DNA from: Garcia nutans
Lineage: Eukaryota; Streptophyta; Magnoliopsida; Malpighiales; Euphorbiaceae
Reading direction: 5' to 3'
NCBI GenBank assembly: GCA_947685225.1
Contig: CANTUV010000008.1
Location: 35,890,001 to 35,954,000 of the forward strand
DNA length: 64,000 bases
Position numbers and translations under genes: made by a program. Under the pieces are notes generated by a model. The model did no database searches, was not told where the DNA came from, and saw nothing but the letters and a program-made list of their open reading frames with translations. Within the stretch, counting starts at the first letter, position 1. Each line of letters begins with the position of its first letter. Below are positions 32,571 to 45,254 of this stretch, in pieces.

Positions 32571-35537
32571 TGTAACACCCTTATACCCTATATACGTACA
32601 ATACATATTTTCAGCATATGTAAAATATGCATATACTGTACAAAAATGTCACAGACCGGTTTTATAAAAATTTTTCACATTTCCAATTTAAAATTTTTAA
32701 TTCTAAAAATATAAAAATTAAATAGATTATAAATATTCTTTACTTATTATAAGAACCCAAAATAAATAATATATGTATAAATCTCTGGGAAAAATTCACC
32801 AGAGTTTTGTCTGTATTTTGGATATCCCAAAATTTAGCAATTACTCAACCTGCAAAAAGAAAACACTCCCAAATAATTTCCAATCACCATCTCAACCATA
32901 CTTCTCAATTTCACCAAGTTTCTCAAACATCTATACATATAGATAAATATATTTTAAAACACATTTACTCTCCCATTTCAAATATTTTGACCCAAACATT
33001 CTTTATAACATACAAAACATAAAATTCAAAACATAATTTATTATGCATAATACTCAAAATGTACAATAACATAAGAATATATACATGTTGCTGGTAGTGT
33101 TTCTGATCTCGATAGCAACTCAACAAGCTTAACAATAAGTCTAGACCTGATCTGGTCTAGAGGAACTCTCTGGCTCAGCTGGGTCTACCCTGTCACCTGT
33201 GCGATGGAAACAATCATGCTAAGCCGAAGCTTAGTGGTACAAACTTTGATAATACCAATATAACTCAATGCAATACTAAATGCACAATGCATATAGATGT
33301 CACATCAATCCACTGTCTTATATTTTTAAAATTTTTCATAATTCACATTAAAACAAAGACAAGCGTGGGCCCAAGAAGGATCTAATATGCTATTCAAATT
33401 TTAGAGTTGCTGCTTTGGTCCATAATGACATCATGTGTCTAGCCCCATAGGCAATATATCCAAGGATAATGTAACAGCCCCAATCTCTTGGACTTCAACC
33501 CGGCTAGACCCTTAGGCCCCAGTATCTTGGTCCTCAACCCGGCTAGACTGCTACAGCTTTTGATGCTTACGACCCAGTCTTTTCACCCCAAAAACATCAT
33601 ATTTATTAGCTGGCCTGGCTTACGACCCAGTCTTTTCACCATTCCAGCGTGTAGCCCGTAGGCAATCATAGGCATGCTTTCAAACCAAAAAATCTGAAAA
33701 TTGAATAACATACTAGGCACACAATATATTCATATTTCTCATTATTAATCTCTTTCTCATTTTCATATATTCAATCTAGGAACATTGCCTTATTTTCACA
33801 TTTTTTTCTCACTTTTCTCATTTTTCACATCTTTCTCATTTTTCTCACTTTTTTCACTTTTCTCATTTTTATCAATATCAATTCATTTCATTATTACACA
33901 TATCTCATTTTTGCATTCCAACCCATTACCCAATTACTTTGGGTATTTTCACATAATATGCATATTTCACATTTTACACAATTTAGCCATTATCAATGGA
34001 TTTTCACAATGCATTTAACACATACATGACATTACAAATGTCATAGCATATTATTCATACACAATCAATGAACCAAGTAGCTTAACACATTTTTTAACCA
34101 AAACGTGTTAAGTCCAAATGTTATGCAAATATAGACATTATATTCAAAGTTTGTACATACCTCCACTAGCAACCCAAAGCAAGCTAAAAACAACCTTCAA
34201 TCCAATCTTTCCAACTTGCCCTTCACCACTTGGATGAAGCAAATTAACCTCCCTCAATGCCTAAACCAAATGTGATAGCAAATAATCATTTAGTATCATA
34301 TTTAATGGCATTTCCAACATTAAACCATAATTACACATCACTCCTACAAATTTCCAAAAATTTAGCATTTCCTTACTTCAACATTAGAATTTCATTCTGC
34401 TACAATTAAATTAGTGTTTTAAGTTTATTTATATTATTAAAAGCATATTTTAATACATTTAAATCATTTACATAATAAAAATACACTCTTATACACAAAA
34501 TATCAAAAATGGCATAATCTTCCCCCATTGAAGATTTTCCATTCCAACACAATCCATTACTCATTCCAAGCTTATATTCATCACTTTTAACACTAAACAA
34601 CATGCTTAAACAAATAAAATCACACAATTCAACCACTTTGGAAAATCACTTTTCCAAAACCCTAAATCTCCACTTCCATTCTCAAACTCCAACCTAACAC
34701 CACCAAATCCAATATCTGACTTTAAAATACTTGTTTATGAATCAAAACAACTTATTTGGAAAAAATTTGCACAATTAAAGTTCATGTTTTCAAAACCCCA
34801 AAAATCCATAACCCTAAATTCTCTCTCTTCACCATTTTTTTAACCAAACTCCATCATCTCTTCAATCTAACCTTAGAATCATTGTTAACTACCCAAAATA
34901 ACATCATACACACCTATTCCAACAATTATAACCTACTACATCAAAATCTCAAAACTCACATAATTCAAATTTCCAAGGAATTCAAAGAAAAGAGATGGAA
35001 ACTTACTAATTTTGGTGGAAATCACCAAAAATCCACTTGAAACTTGTTAATTCCTTCAATTTATGGAGTATGGAAGAAGCAAAATTCTTGGTCTTCAAGC
35101 TCCCATGGAACACACGTTCTTGAAGAAGAAGAAGAAGAAGATGAAGACTTTTATATTCTTTTCCTTTCATCCTTTTATTTTAACCACATATATATATATA
35201 TATTAAAATAATTTAATATTTAATTATTTAATTATTTTTTAATAAATTAAAAGTCCTAATTTTCCTCTTTCATCCAAAAATAATTTGTTTTTGAATTATT
35301 TTATTAATTTTGAATTTATAAAATTTAATTACCAAAATACCCTTTTCTTTTAAAAAGTGTTGACTTTTATATGTTATGTATATTTTGCATATATATCATA
35401 TATATATTCCACTTTTTCATTTAAAATCCCTTCATTTTTTTATTTAAAATCATTAATTTAATTTACCTTTTAAATTATAATTTATTTTATCAAATTTTTC
35501 AAAAATTAGAAATTTTAAAAAATTTTAGGATGTTACA
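32571..35537 (-). repeat. Right (5') LTR of Y
   Basis: 2,967 bp, same ends as the left LTR. It holds the CTAAGC/TTCG hairpin (33219-33234) and the TATAAAAG box (35148-35155). Differences from the left LTR are scattered substitutions and small indels, for example extra GAA triplets near 35127 and a longer TA run near 35190. Confidence 0.9.
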
Positions 35538-35542
35538 TGGGT

Positions 35543-36743
35543 AACTCAATTCTCTTCAAAACCTAATTCAACGGTGATTATAAATACTCACTTAGTGATA
35601 CACATAAGGAAATAAGGATAAGAACTATCTAGGGCAAACTCTACACTCGATAGGCTCAACAATACGGGCGTGTTCATGGTCGTGTCCTAAACCCACAACA
35701 CAGAAGCTTTGACACGCTCAATGACATGGGCGTGTCGCTGCACATGTCAATTCTTCAACAACACAGCAGCTATGACACGCTCATTGACATGGGCGTGTCA
35801 CTGGAAGTATCAATACTACTACTACACAGAAGCTGTGATAGGCTCGGTGACATGGGCATGTCACTGGACGTGTCACCAGCCTTGAAAATAGAACTAACGA
35901 CATGCCCAAAGACATGGCCGTGCTACTGGGCGTGTTAGGCTGAAAACCTGATATCGACACCAAAACACCACATCCAACTATCATCTTTCTTTTACCCTTT
36001 TCCACTGCAAACAAACTTAACCAAAACCATCAAAATACCACAATAAACTTGCATAAACATCAAAACAACTCAAAGTCACAACACCTACAACTCTTATTCT
36101 CTTTACCAAACTTAACCCTTTTCTTTAATCCAACCCCAACATCAAAGTTAACTAAACAAAACAACCTCAAATACACCAAAATCATCCATAAACATAACTA
36201 CACCAAACAATCCAACAAACCTAAAAACACAAACTCAAAGGAAATCAAAGAAAACAAGTTGGAAACTTACCAAATATGGAGAAAAATCCTTAAAACTCCA
36301 ACTTGACCACTTGAAATCCTTCAATTTCTTGAGTTAGGAAGAAGCAAAACCTCTTTTATTTGCTAATGGTGGTGGCCGGCCCAAAGAAGGAAGAAGAAGA
36401 TGAAGATGCAAATAGTCAAACCACACTCACCAAACACTTCTCTTTTAACAAAACATATCTCCCTAAATCACTCTCCACCAAGAAATTAATTAATATGATA
36501 ATAAAATAAATAAAAATCATCTTCCACTATCAATGTTTAATATGTAATTAATTAAAATATCCTTTGACCTTATAATAAAGATATTGACTTGTATATGTTG
36601 TATATATCTTCATATGTACAACATATACACACTTCCCTTTTCTCCTTTCTTTCCACTTAATCATATATACACTTAAAATCATTTAATTCAATTTCAACAA
36701 TTCATATTTCCAAAAATTTTAGGATATCATTTGGGATATTACA
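35543..36743 (-). repeat. Left (3') LTR of X, inner part
   Basis: It continues the X LTR after the Y insertion, matching 42944-44145 of the right LTR, and ends GGGATATTACA. Only 94 bp of the outer part (21856-21949) remain on the other side of Y. It carries a diverged copy of the GACACG array (about 35650-35940). Confidence 0.85.
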
Positions 36744-36781
36744 TTTCTCCCCCTCTATAAATAAATTTCATCCTCGAAATT
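36744..36781 (-). other. PPT and adjoining hairpin of X
   Basis: The minus strand reads AGAGGGGGAGAAA next to the LTR. The hairpin at 36764-36781 has one mismatch (AATTTCA against CGAAATT). Confidence 0.65.
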
Positions 36782-36789
36782 ATCTGTTC

Positions 36790-38162
36790 TCAAGTCTGGA
36801 ACAATTGGGGATATTGATCTCGCATCACTTGCTTACTCTCCCAAGTTGCCTCTTCCTTAGCATGATTCTTCCAAAGAACCTTCACAAGTGGCACTTTCTT
36901 ATTTCTCAACTCTTTCACTTCAGGTGTCAAAATAGCCACTGGTTCTTCCTCATAAGTTAGATCTAGACTCACCTCAATGGATTCTACTGACAGAATGTGA
37001 GATGGTCTGATCTGTACCTCCGTAGCATAGAGACCTGGAAGACTCTGTGAATTCGATCCAATTCAGACAGCAAAGCGAGTCTATAGGCCACTGGTCCAAC
37101 TCTCTCCAGTACCTCATAAGGTCCAATGAAATAAGGACTCAACTTCCCTTTGCGACCAAATCTCAAAATTCTCTTCCAAGGAGACACTTTCAAAAATACT
37201 TTATCTCCTACATTGAACTCTATGTCTCTTCTCTTTAAATCTGAATATGATTTATGTCGATCTAAAGCTGCTTTCAAATGATCCCGAATTATCTTCACTT
37301 TCTCTTCTGTTTCTTTAATCAAATCGGGACCAACCAACTTACCTTCTCCAACCTCATCCCAACATAGAGGCATCCTGCATCTTCTACCATACAATGCCTC
37401 ATAAGGTGCCATTTTAATACTGGGTTGATGACTGTTGTTATAAGTAAACTCAATCAATGGCAAAAATCTATCCCAGCTCTCAGAGAAATCGATGATACAA
37501 CCTCTCAACATATCCTCTAAAATCTGTATCACTCTTTCTGACTGCCCATCTGTCTGAGGATAAAAAGCAGTGCTAAAATGCAATTGAGAAGCCAAAACAT
37601 TATGCAAACTCTTCTAAAATCTCAAAGTAAACCTGGGATCTCAATCAGATACCAAAGAAATTGGGACTCCATGCAACTTCACTATTTCATTGATATACAA
37701 TTCAACTAACTTCTCAAGAGAATAATCCATTCTAACTAGAAGAAAATGAGCTGTCTTCATCAACTGATCAACAATCACCCTGATTGCATCATGCTTCTTA
37801 TGAGTCAAAGGCAAACCAGTCACAAAATCTATCGTTACATTCTCCCATTTCCACTTAGGCACTGATAAAGGTTGGAGCAACCCCGAAGGAACTTGGTGCT
37901 TGGCCTTCACTCTCTGACAAGTGAGACATTTGGATACAAACTCCGCTATGTCCCTCTTCATACCTGACCACCAATAATATTGCTTCAAATCATGATACAT
38001 CTTAGTATTCCCAGGGTGCATAGCATAAGCCGACTGATGTGCTTCCTCCAAAATAATCTTTTTTAGTCTTGCATCATCAGGAACATACAATCTATTCTTG
38101 TACCATAAACTGTCATCACTTCTCACAAGAAAATCTCGGCTCTCACCCTTATGACAATCCAA
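36790..38162 (-). pseudogene. X integrase and chromodomain
   Basis: Three frame pieces. 38162-37641 holds the zinc module (HQSAYAMHPGNTKMYH to CLTC) and the first catalytic Asp (TIDFVTGLP), and ends after SD. 37607-36984 holds QTDGQSERVIQ with the catalytic Glu, YEALYGRRCRMPLCWDE and the GPYEVLERVGPVAYRL module. 36972-36790 holds the chromodomain with VKVLWKNHAKEEATWE. Short gaps between pieces contain stops. It is better preserved than the Y integrase in that no insertion splits it. Confidence 0.85.
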
Positions 38163-38231
38163 AATAACTTTTTAGATTTTCTCATCTGCCAACTGAGACT
38201 TTTTAATATGGTCCAACAAGACTGGCCTCAA

Positions 38232-39869
38232 CTACAACTGAGCCATCAAAGCACCATCACCACATGATTCAAATCTAGCATGCAACGCTCTCAACTCAGC
38301 TAGCAACAAGAGCAAATAAGCAATCAAACCTGCCAAAGACTTTCGACTCAAGGCATCAGCAACAACATTTACCTTGCAAGGATGATAATTAATGAAATAG
38401 TTGTAGTCTTTAATCAACTCTAGCCATTGTCTTTTCCGAAGATTTAACCCTCTCTGGGCACCCAGATATTTCAAACTCTTGTGATCCGTATAAATGAAAC
38501 ACTTCTCCCCATACAGGTAATGTTGCCAAATCTTCAAAGCAAAGACTATAGCTGCTAACTCCAAATCATGAGTCGGGTAATTAAGCTCATGCGGCTTCAA
38601 CTGCCGAGAAGCATAAGCAATGACTCTACCCTCCTGCTTTAAAACACAACCTAAACCACTATGTGAAGCATCACTGTAAATCACAAATGGTTTACCTTCC
38701 ACAGGCATAGTAAGAACAGGAGCTTGAGTCAACATCTCCTTCAACTGCTCAAAGCTTGCTTAACACCGATCTGTCCACATGAATCTAACTCCCTTTTGAA
38801 GTAATCTGGTGAGTGGAGTAGCTATCAAAGAAAAACCCTTCACAAACCGTCGATAATAGCCTGCCAAACCCAGAAAACTTCTAACCTAAGTCACTATCTT
38901 TGGTGGACTCCAATTCAAAATAGCTTCAAATTTACTCGGATCAACTCTTATACCCTCTACTGAAACCACATGACCGAGAAAAGTCACTTGATCAAGGCAA
39001 AACTCACATTTAGACAGCTTAGCATACAACTCTCAAAGTCTGCAATACAATCCGCAAGTGCTTATCATGATCCTCCTCATTATGTGAATACACCAAAATA
39101 TCATCAATAAAGACCACTACAAATTGATCTAGATAAGATCTGAACACCCTGTTCATCAGATAATGTTGTTGGTGCAGTCATCAACCCAAACCAAGAACTC
39201 ATAATGTTCATACCTTCTGTGAAAAGTTGTCTTAGGTACATCTTTTTCTCTGACTCTAAAATGATGGTACCCTGATCTCAAATCAATCTTAGAGAATACT
39301 ACTACTCCCTTCAACTGATAAAAGAGATCATCTATCCTAGGCAAAGAATACTTGTTCTTGATGGTCACTTTATTCAACTGCCGATAATCAATGCACAGCC
39401 TCAAAGTACCATCCTTCTTCTTCATAAACAAAACAGGTGCTCCCCACGGAGACACACTAGGGCGAACAAACCCTTTATCCAACAACTCCTGCAACTGCTC
39501 CTTCAACTCTCTCAACTCAGCAGGTGCCATTCGATGAGTAATAGAGATGGAAGTGGTACCCGGTAACAAATCGATACCAAACTCAACCTCTCTCTCAGGG
39601 GGTATCCCTGGCAACTCCTCAGGAAAAACATCTGGGAATTCAGCAACTGTGGGTATACTATCAAACTGGGAGCCCACTACTTTGGTATCTACAACATGAG
39701 CAAGATAAGCATCACACCCTTTTCGAATCATCCTCCTAGCTACAACAGCTGAAACAAACAAGGATGAAAGATGACTCTGCTCACTAGATACCATCACACT
39801 CCTACTATCACAAGTTCTCAGGGTAACACACTTTTGCTGACAATCTACCACAACTCCATGCTTAGACAA
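38232..39869 (-). pseudogene. X reverse transcriptase and RNase H
   Basis: 39869-39156 carries RT blocks RLCIDYRQLNKVTIKNKYSL (about 39410) and KIDLRSGYHHFRV (about 39290) and then drifts out of frame near 39185. The stretch 39155-38745 still matches the RT thumb of Y at DNA level but has shifts and stops. 38744-38232 is RNase H with VIYSDASHSGLGCVL, THDLELAA and YTDHKSLKYLG. The catalytic Asp pair region of RT falls in the damaged part (near 39100). Confidence 0.85.
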
Positions 39870-39962
39870 TCAATCCATGCCTAAAATTAGATCATACTCC
39901 TTGAAAGGCATCTCAATCAGGTCACCGAGAAACTCCTCATCCTGAACCACAACCGGAATATC

Positions 39963-41414
39963 TCAGTGCACCTTACTCACCACAACACTATGCCCTAAAG
40001 GATTTGTCACCAAAACATCAAATCCTAGGGACTCAGAATGTAATTCAGTCATAGGCAAGATAGATGCACTAATGTATGAATGCGTCAATCTTGGATCTAT
40101 CAAAGCAAGAACTGAAGTACCAAATAAAGAAAATGTACCCACAATGACGGTTGAAGCATTCGGCTGCCTCTGCATCACATACACTCGCTGAGATGGCTCA
40201 GCCTCATCTGGCCTACTGCCTCCGGATGTAGAGCTTCCTCTCTGACTAAACCCAGGTCGACCACCTCTACTAAAACCTTTGCTCCCTTGACCTCCTCTAA
40301 CACTGGGTCGGGAAGCTGTAGAATCTGCTTATCTATCCTCTGGTGGCTCTGGACAATCTCTGAGAAAATGATCCGGTGATCCACATCTAAAACACATTCC
40401 CGAAGTACCTCTCCACCAACAATCACCTCTGTGTGCTCTACCATAATGTACACAAGTAGGTGGAGTAGACCTCTGAGCCACTAGGGTACACTAGCACAAA
40501 AACTGTAGGTCTCAATCTTTGCCTCTGCTGCTGAACTGACCTATCAGACTGCCTCTGGCTCCTACTAAACCTCAAAAGATATCCTCCCCAACCTCTCTTC
40601 ATAGATGAAGATCCTGCCTTACTCTGAGGTCTCCTAACTCTGGTCTCTTCATCCCTAGCAGCTGCTGTAAGACCTTGTGCTCTCTCAACACTCCTGGCTG
40701 CTACAACTAACTGGGAAAAATTCTAATACTGAGAGCCTGCAATAATACACATGATAGAGGGTCTCAGCCCCTCCTCAAATCTCCTGCACCGGTCTATCTC
40801 ATCTGAAATGATCCCACTGGCATAATGACTCAACTGGATAAACTCAATCTCATACTCCATCACTGTCCGGTTATCCTGTCTCAGACTCAGAAACTCCATC
40901 TTCTTTGCATCTTTATACTCCCTCAGAGTATACTTCTGCTCAAACTCCCATAGAAAATCATCATCAGCTACGGTTGGTGGGTCATCCATCATATGTGGAA
41001 CCGTCCTCCACCAATCATATGCATCTCTCTACATAAGGGATCTAGCATAATCAAACTTTTCTTCAGGAGTAGCTTGCAGCTGGATGAATACCCTCTGAAC
41101 TCTATCTAACCACTACTCAGCTACTACAGGATCTGTAGTACCAATGAAGTCCTCAGCTCCAAACTTCCTCAATTTATCATATTGCCTCATCGGTACTTGC
41201 AGCCGCGGTTGTGGTGCCGGCTGCTGCACTGGAGCCTGCCTCAACAACTCAACCATATGCCATAACCAAACCGGCGAATCTCATCAATTGCTGGTCTCTT
41301 TGGCACTGGAGCAGGTGCCTCTCCTGCTATCTCAACTCTAGCTCCATCTTTACCCTCAACAGGAGCCACACTCTCAGCACTACCCTCTACAGACTGACGT
41401 GCCTGAGACACCAT
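39963..41414 (-). pseudogene. gag: X gag, nucleocapsid knuckle and protease
   Basis: Gag would start at the ATG at 41414 (MVSQARQSVEGSAES), parallel to Y. Core blocks are seen at 40992-40723 (FLWEFEQKYTLREYKD, FIQLSHYASG, RRFEEGLRPSI). A CCHC knuckle (CFRCGSPDHFLRDC) lies near 40395-40350. The protease piece 40184-39963 reads LALIDPRLTHSYIS, in which the active-site glycine is arginine, so the protease is dead regardless of frame. Several stops and shifts separate the pieces. Confidence 0.8.
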
Positions 41415-41562
41415 CACTACCTATCTGCAAATACAACAGAAAATTACCTCATTAAAGATCAAAAACTGCCAGTGCCAATGCATGTATCTTAATTAGAAAC
41501 CATATTTTAAAATCTAAATTTTCTTTTCTTACAATTCACCTAGGTTGAGAACCTCAAACCTA

Positions 41563-41575
41563 GGCTCTGATACCA
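41563..41575 (-). other. Primer-binding site of X, tRNA-iMet
   Basis: Minus strand TGGTATCAGAGCC, the exact initiator-tRNA PBS, 8 bases from the LTR border at 41584. Confidence 0.85.
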
Positions 41576-41583
41576 AAACAAGT

Positions 41584-44145
41584 TGTAACACCCTTGTACT
41601 CCATATACGTACACCACATATACCCACATATGTAATATATGTATACCGAATACAAGAATGTCACAATCCATTTTAAATAAAACCAATCTTTAACTTTAAC
41701 ATCAAATCATCATTTCTACAATCTGAGTAAACTTAAAACATTTAACTTATATTATAGAGGTATTAGATAAACATTCCTTGTTAAAATACATGTATATATC
41801 TTCATTACTCAAAAGTTTAGCCAAAACATTTTTAATAAGTAGCGGAATATGCAGCAGAATATACATCTATATATATACATCAAAATCAATATGTGCAAAA
41901 ATATAAGATTTATACATGCTGGCAGTTTGTCTCTGATCTTGATGTCCACTAACAACTCTAATCTCAAAGTCTCAAGCCTAGACTCGACTCGATGTAGACG
42001 AGCTCTCCAGCACAACCGGATCTACCCTGTCACCTGTGCGACGAACCATAACGCTCTAAGCCAAAAGCTTAGTGGTTCAAACTTTGATTCAATATAGATC
42101 AATACGATGCTAATGCACAACACATATGAATATAACAACTCATTACATTATATCTCACTATATTAATCATTTGCATCACATTTCATAATTTAAATTAAAG
42201 CAAAGACAAGTATGGGCCTAAAAAGGATCTAATATGTTATTCAAATTTCAGTTTCTGCTTGGGTCCATAATGACATCTTGTGCCTAGCCTCGTAAGCAAT
42301 ATATCCATGGATAATCCAACTAGATCTGAGCTTACGACCCACTCTTTTCACTCAGTCTAGCTTAGGCTTACAACCCGGTCTTTTCACCCCAAAAATATCA
42401 TTTTTATCAGCTGGGTGCTGCTTACGACCCGGTCTTTTCACCTGTCCAACAATTCATAGGTATGCCGCCAAACCCATAACTCTAAAAATTGAACAACATA
42501 CTAGGCACACAATTTATTTATATTTCTCATTATCAAATTCTTTCATAATTTCATTCTCAAATCATTTCTCATTTTCTCATAATCAACTAGGCACATTGCC
42601 TTATTATATCATCTTTTCTCACTTTTCTGATTCTTCTTTCTTATATCAATATCAATCTTTTACATTATGTTTTCACATATCTCATCATGTTATTCCATGT
42701 TTCCTTTCATTTACAACACATTACTCAATTGCTTTGATACATCAACGTAATTTATATTATTCACATCATAACATATTTCTCATTCATCAACAATATATTA
42801 ACTTAACACATTTTCCAACCAAATGTGTTAAGTCCCAATGTCATGTAAATGTATGCAATCATTCAAAGTTTGTAATTACCTCTAAAAGCAACAACACCAC
42901 TTCAACCTCCTCTTCCAAGATATCCCTCAATCCTTGGATTGGGTAACTCAATTCTCTTCAAAACCTAATTCAAAGGTGATTATAAATACTCACTTAGTAA
43001 TACACATAAGGAAATAAGGATATGAACTATCTAGGGCAAACTCTACACTTGACACGCTCAACAACACGGGCGTGTTCATGGCCATGCCCTAAACCCACAA
43101 CACAGAAGATTTTACACGCTCAGCGACATGGGCGTGTCACTGCACTTGTCAATTCTACAACAACATAGTACTATGACACGCTCAGTGACATGGGCGTGTC
43201 ATTGGACGTGTCAATACTACTACTACATTGAAGCTGTGACACACTCGGTGACATGGGTGTGTCACTGGACGTGTCACCAGCCCTAAAAATAGAACCAACA
43301 ACATGCCCAAAGACATGGCCGTGCTACTGGGTCTGTCAGGCCAAAAACCTGATATCGACACCAAAAACACCACATCTAACTATCATCTTTCTTTTACCCT
43401 TATCTACTCCAAAAAAACTTAACCAAAACCATCAAAATACCACAATAAACTTGTATAAACATCAAAACAACTCAAAGTCACAACACCCACAACTCTTATT
43501 CTCTTCACCAAACTTATCCCTTTTTCTTCAATCCAACCCCAAAATAAAAAGTTAACTAAACAAAACAACCTCGAAGACACCAAAATCATCCATAAACAAA
43601 ACTACACTAAACAATCCAACAAACTTAAAAACACAAACTCAAAGGAAATCAAAGAAAACAAGTTGGAAACTTGTCAAATATGGAGAAAATTCCGTAAAAC
43701 TCCAACTTGATCACTTGAAATCCTTCAATTTCTTGAGTTAGAAAGAAGCAAAACCTCTTTCCTTTGCTAATGGTGGTGGCCGGCCCAAAGAAGGAAGAAG
43801 AAGATGAAGATGCAAATAGTCAAACCAGACTCACCAAACACTTCTTTTTTAACCAAACATATCTCCCTAAATCACTCTCCACCAAGCAATTAATTAATAT
43901 TATAATATAATAAAAAAATCATCTTCCACTATCAATGTTTAATATTTATTTAATTAAAATATCCTTTGACCTTAAAATAAAGATATTGACTTGTATATGT
44001 TGTATACATCTTCATATATACAACATAAACACACTTCCCTTTTCTGCTTTCTTTCCACTTAATCATATATACACTTAAAATCATTTAATTCAATTTCAAC
44101 AATTAATATATCTAAAAATTTTGGGGTATCATTTGGGATATTACA
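41584..44145 (-). repeat. Right (5') LTR of X, complete
   Basis: 2,562 bp from TGTAACACCC to GGGATATTACA. It has the CTAAGC hairpin with a TTTTG loop (42056-42072) and the GACACG array (43045-43340). After it the host minisatellite C resumes at once. Confidence 0.88.
43045..43340 (-). repeat. Array of GACACG / CGTGTC inverted pairs in X LTR
   Basis: About five imperfect units spaced roughly 60-65 bp. Typical units pair GACACGCTC with GGGCGTGTC (best at 43173-43211), often followed by a further GGACGTGTC. A diverged copy is at 35650-35940. The array lies in U3 or early LTR sequence of X. Confidence 0.75.
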
Positions 44146-44147
44146 AA

Positions 44148-44640
44148 TTCCCTCTTAAGTCCAGAACTTAGCTCGGGTCCAGAACCCAAATTACCCTTAA
44201 GTCCAGAACTTAGCTTAGGTCCAGAACCTAAATTCCCTCTTAAGTTTAGAACTTAGCTCAGGTTCAGAACCCAAATTATCCTTAAGTCCAGAACTTAGCT
44301 TAGGTCTAGAACCTAAATTCACTCTTAAGTCCAGAACTTAGCTCGGGTCCAGAACCCAAATTATTCTTAAGTCCATAACTTAGCTTAGGTCCAGAACCTA
44401 AATTCCCTCTTAAGTTCAGAACTTAGCTTGGGTCCAGAACCTAAATAACCCTTAAGTCCAGAATTTAGCTTAGGTCCAGAACCTAAATTCCCTCTTAAGT
44501 CCATAACTTAGCTCAGATCCAGAACCCAAATTACTCTTAAGACCAGAACTTAGCTTAGGTCCAGAACCTAAATTCCTTCTTAAGTCCAGAACTTAGCTCC
44601 AGTCCAGAGCCCAAAAATACTCTCAAATCTTAAATTCACC
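44148..44640 (+). repeat. Minisatellite C, right part
   Basis: Continuation of 21590-21840 beyond element X: about six double units of roughly 80 bp, each with 'aagtccagaacttagctc' and 'ggtccagaacc'. It leads to the PPT. Confidence 0.88.
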
Positions 44641-44775
44641 TTGGGTCCAGAACCCAAATCATTTTTTAGTCCAAAACTCAAACCAACCTTAGGTATGTAG
44701 TCCAGTATGGCTCTAAACCCAGTAAAAAATCACATTGCTTTTCGCTTTCTTTTGCCTTAGTCTCAAATCGCTCAA

Positions 44776-44788
44776 GCAGGGGGCAAAC
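44776..44788 (+). other. Polypurine tract before LTR3
   Basis: GCAGGGGGCAAAC directly before TGTAGACC. Confidence 0.85.
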
Positions 44789-45247
44789 TGTAGACCCTTA
44801 ATTTTTGACCCAGTCTAGTCTAATATTTTTAAAATAGTCCAAAATAATTTTTATTATATTTTAATTAAATAATATTTATTTTAATATTCATTACTTATAA
44901 TATTTATTTTCAATAAAAATAAAAAAGGGTGACAGTAAAAAAAAGATAAAAAATAAATAAATAAAAATCAACAACGAAAGAATCGGCGACGAAAGATTTT
45001 CATTACCAAAGATGCCAATTCATCGCAGAAAATTCCTGTGGCAAATTGGCTGGCCTGCAGGATAGCTTGCAAGCAACTCTCGCAATTCTTGTAGCTGACC
45101 TGCCCGTAGCCTGCAGCAATTTTTGCCAGCGTAAATTTTTTTCAGTGCAGTTTTTTTTCGAAGCCCAATTCTATTTGGTTTTTATTTCTTTTTCTAAATG
45201 GTTTTTATTTACTTAGACAATTAGAATTAGGTTTTGATTTTTTTTTC

Positions 45248-45254
45248 TATAAAT
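45248..45254 (+). promoter_or_regulatory. TATA box of LTR3
   Basis: TATAAAT in 'tctataaataccacatt', same context as LTR2. Confidence 0.65.

Larger units (their letters stand above)
21950..35537 (-). mobile_element. Chromovirus Y (Ty3/gypsy, Tekay/Del type), minus strand, nearly complete
   Basis: Two LTRs (21950-24884 and 32571-35537) start TGTAACACCC and end GATGTTACA on the plus strand. They are flanked by the perfect TSD TGGGT (21945-21949 and 35538-35542), which is part of the X LTR. Reading on the minus strand: PBS (32551-32563), gag, protease, RT, RNase H, integrase and chromodomain (32402 down to 24930), PPT. A solo LTR (Z) splits the integrase. Several in-frame stops are present. The LTRs differ by a few percent by eye. 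Confidence 0.9.
21856..44145 (-). mobile_element. Chromovirus X (Ty3/gypsy, Tekay/Del type), minus strand, left LTR truncated
   Basis: The element reads on the minus strand. Its 5' LTR is 41584-44145. A tRNA-iMet PBS follows (41563-41575), then broken gag-pol with chromodomain (41414-36790), a PPT (36744-36757) and the 3' LTR, which survives as 35543-36743 plus 21856-21949 around the nested element Y. The outer 1,267 bp of this left LTR are missing, and the junction near 21841 carries a short scrambled filler. X sits inside minisatellite C. The left and right LTRs differ at roughly one base in twenty in the stretch compared, so X is older than V. Confidence 0.85.
14592..44788 (+). mobile_element. 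Tat/Ogre-like element, internal region of copy C (with nested insertions)
   Basis: The internal region runs from the PBS after LTR2 to the PPT before LTR3. Chromovirus X (21856-44145), with Y and Z inside it, interrupts it. Removing these leaves about 7.9 kb: leader, a broken gag (15661-16501), a non-coding 3' region, an antisense PMD gene (18806-21162), and a minisatellite split between 21590-21840 and 44148-44640. No pol is present. The PMD block makes this copy about 3 kb longer than copy B. Confidence 0.8.

Noticed and set aside
35726..36014. Frames of about 70-77 codons in the GACACG array on both strands.
   Set aside because: They arise from the palindromic tandem repeat and are not kept in the partner LTR without change.
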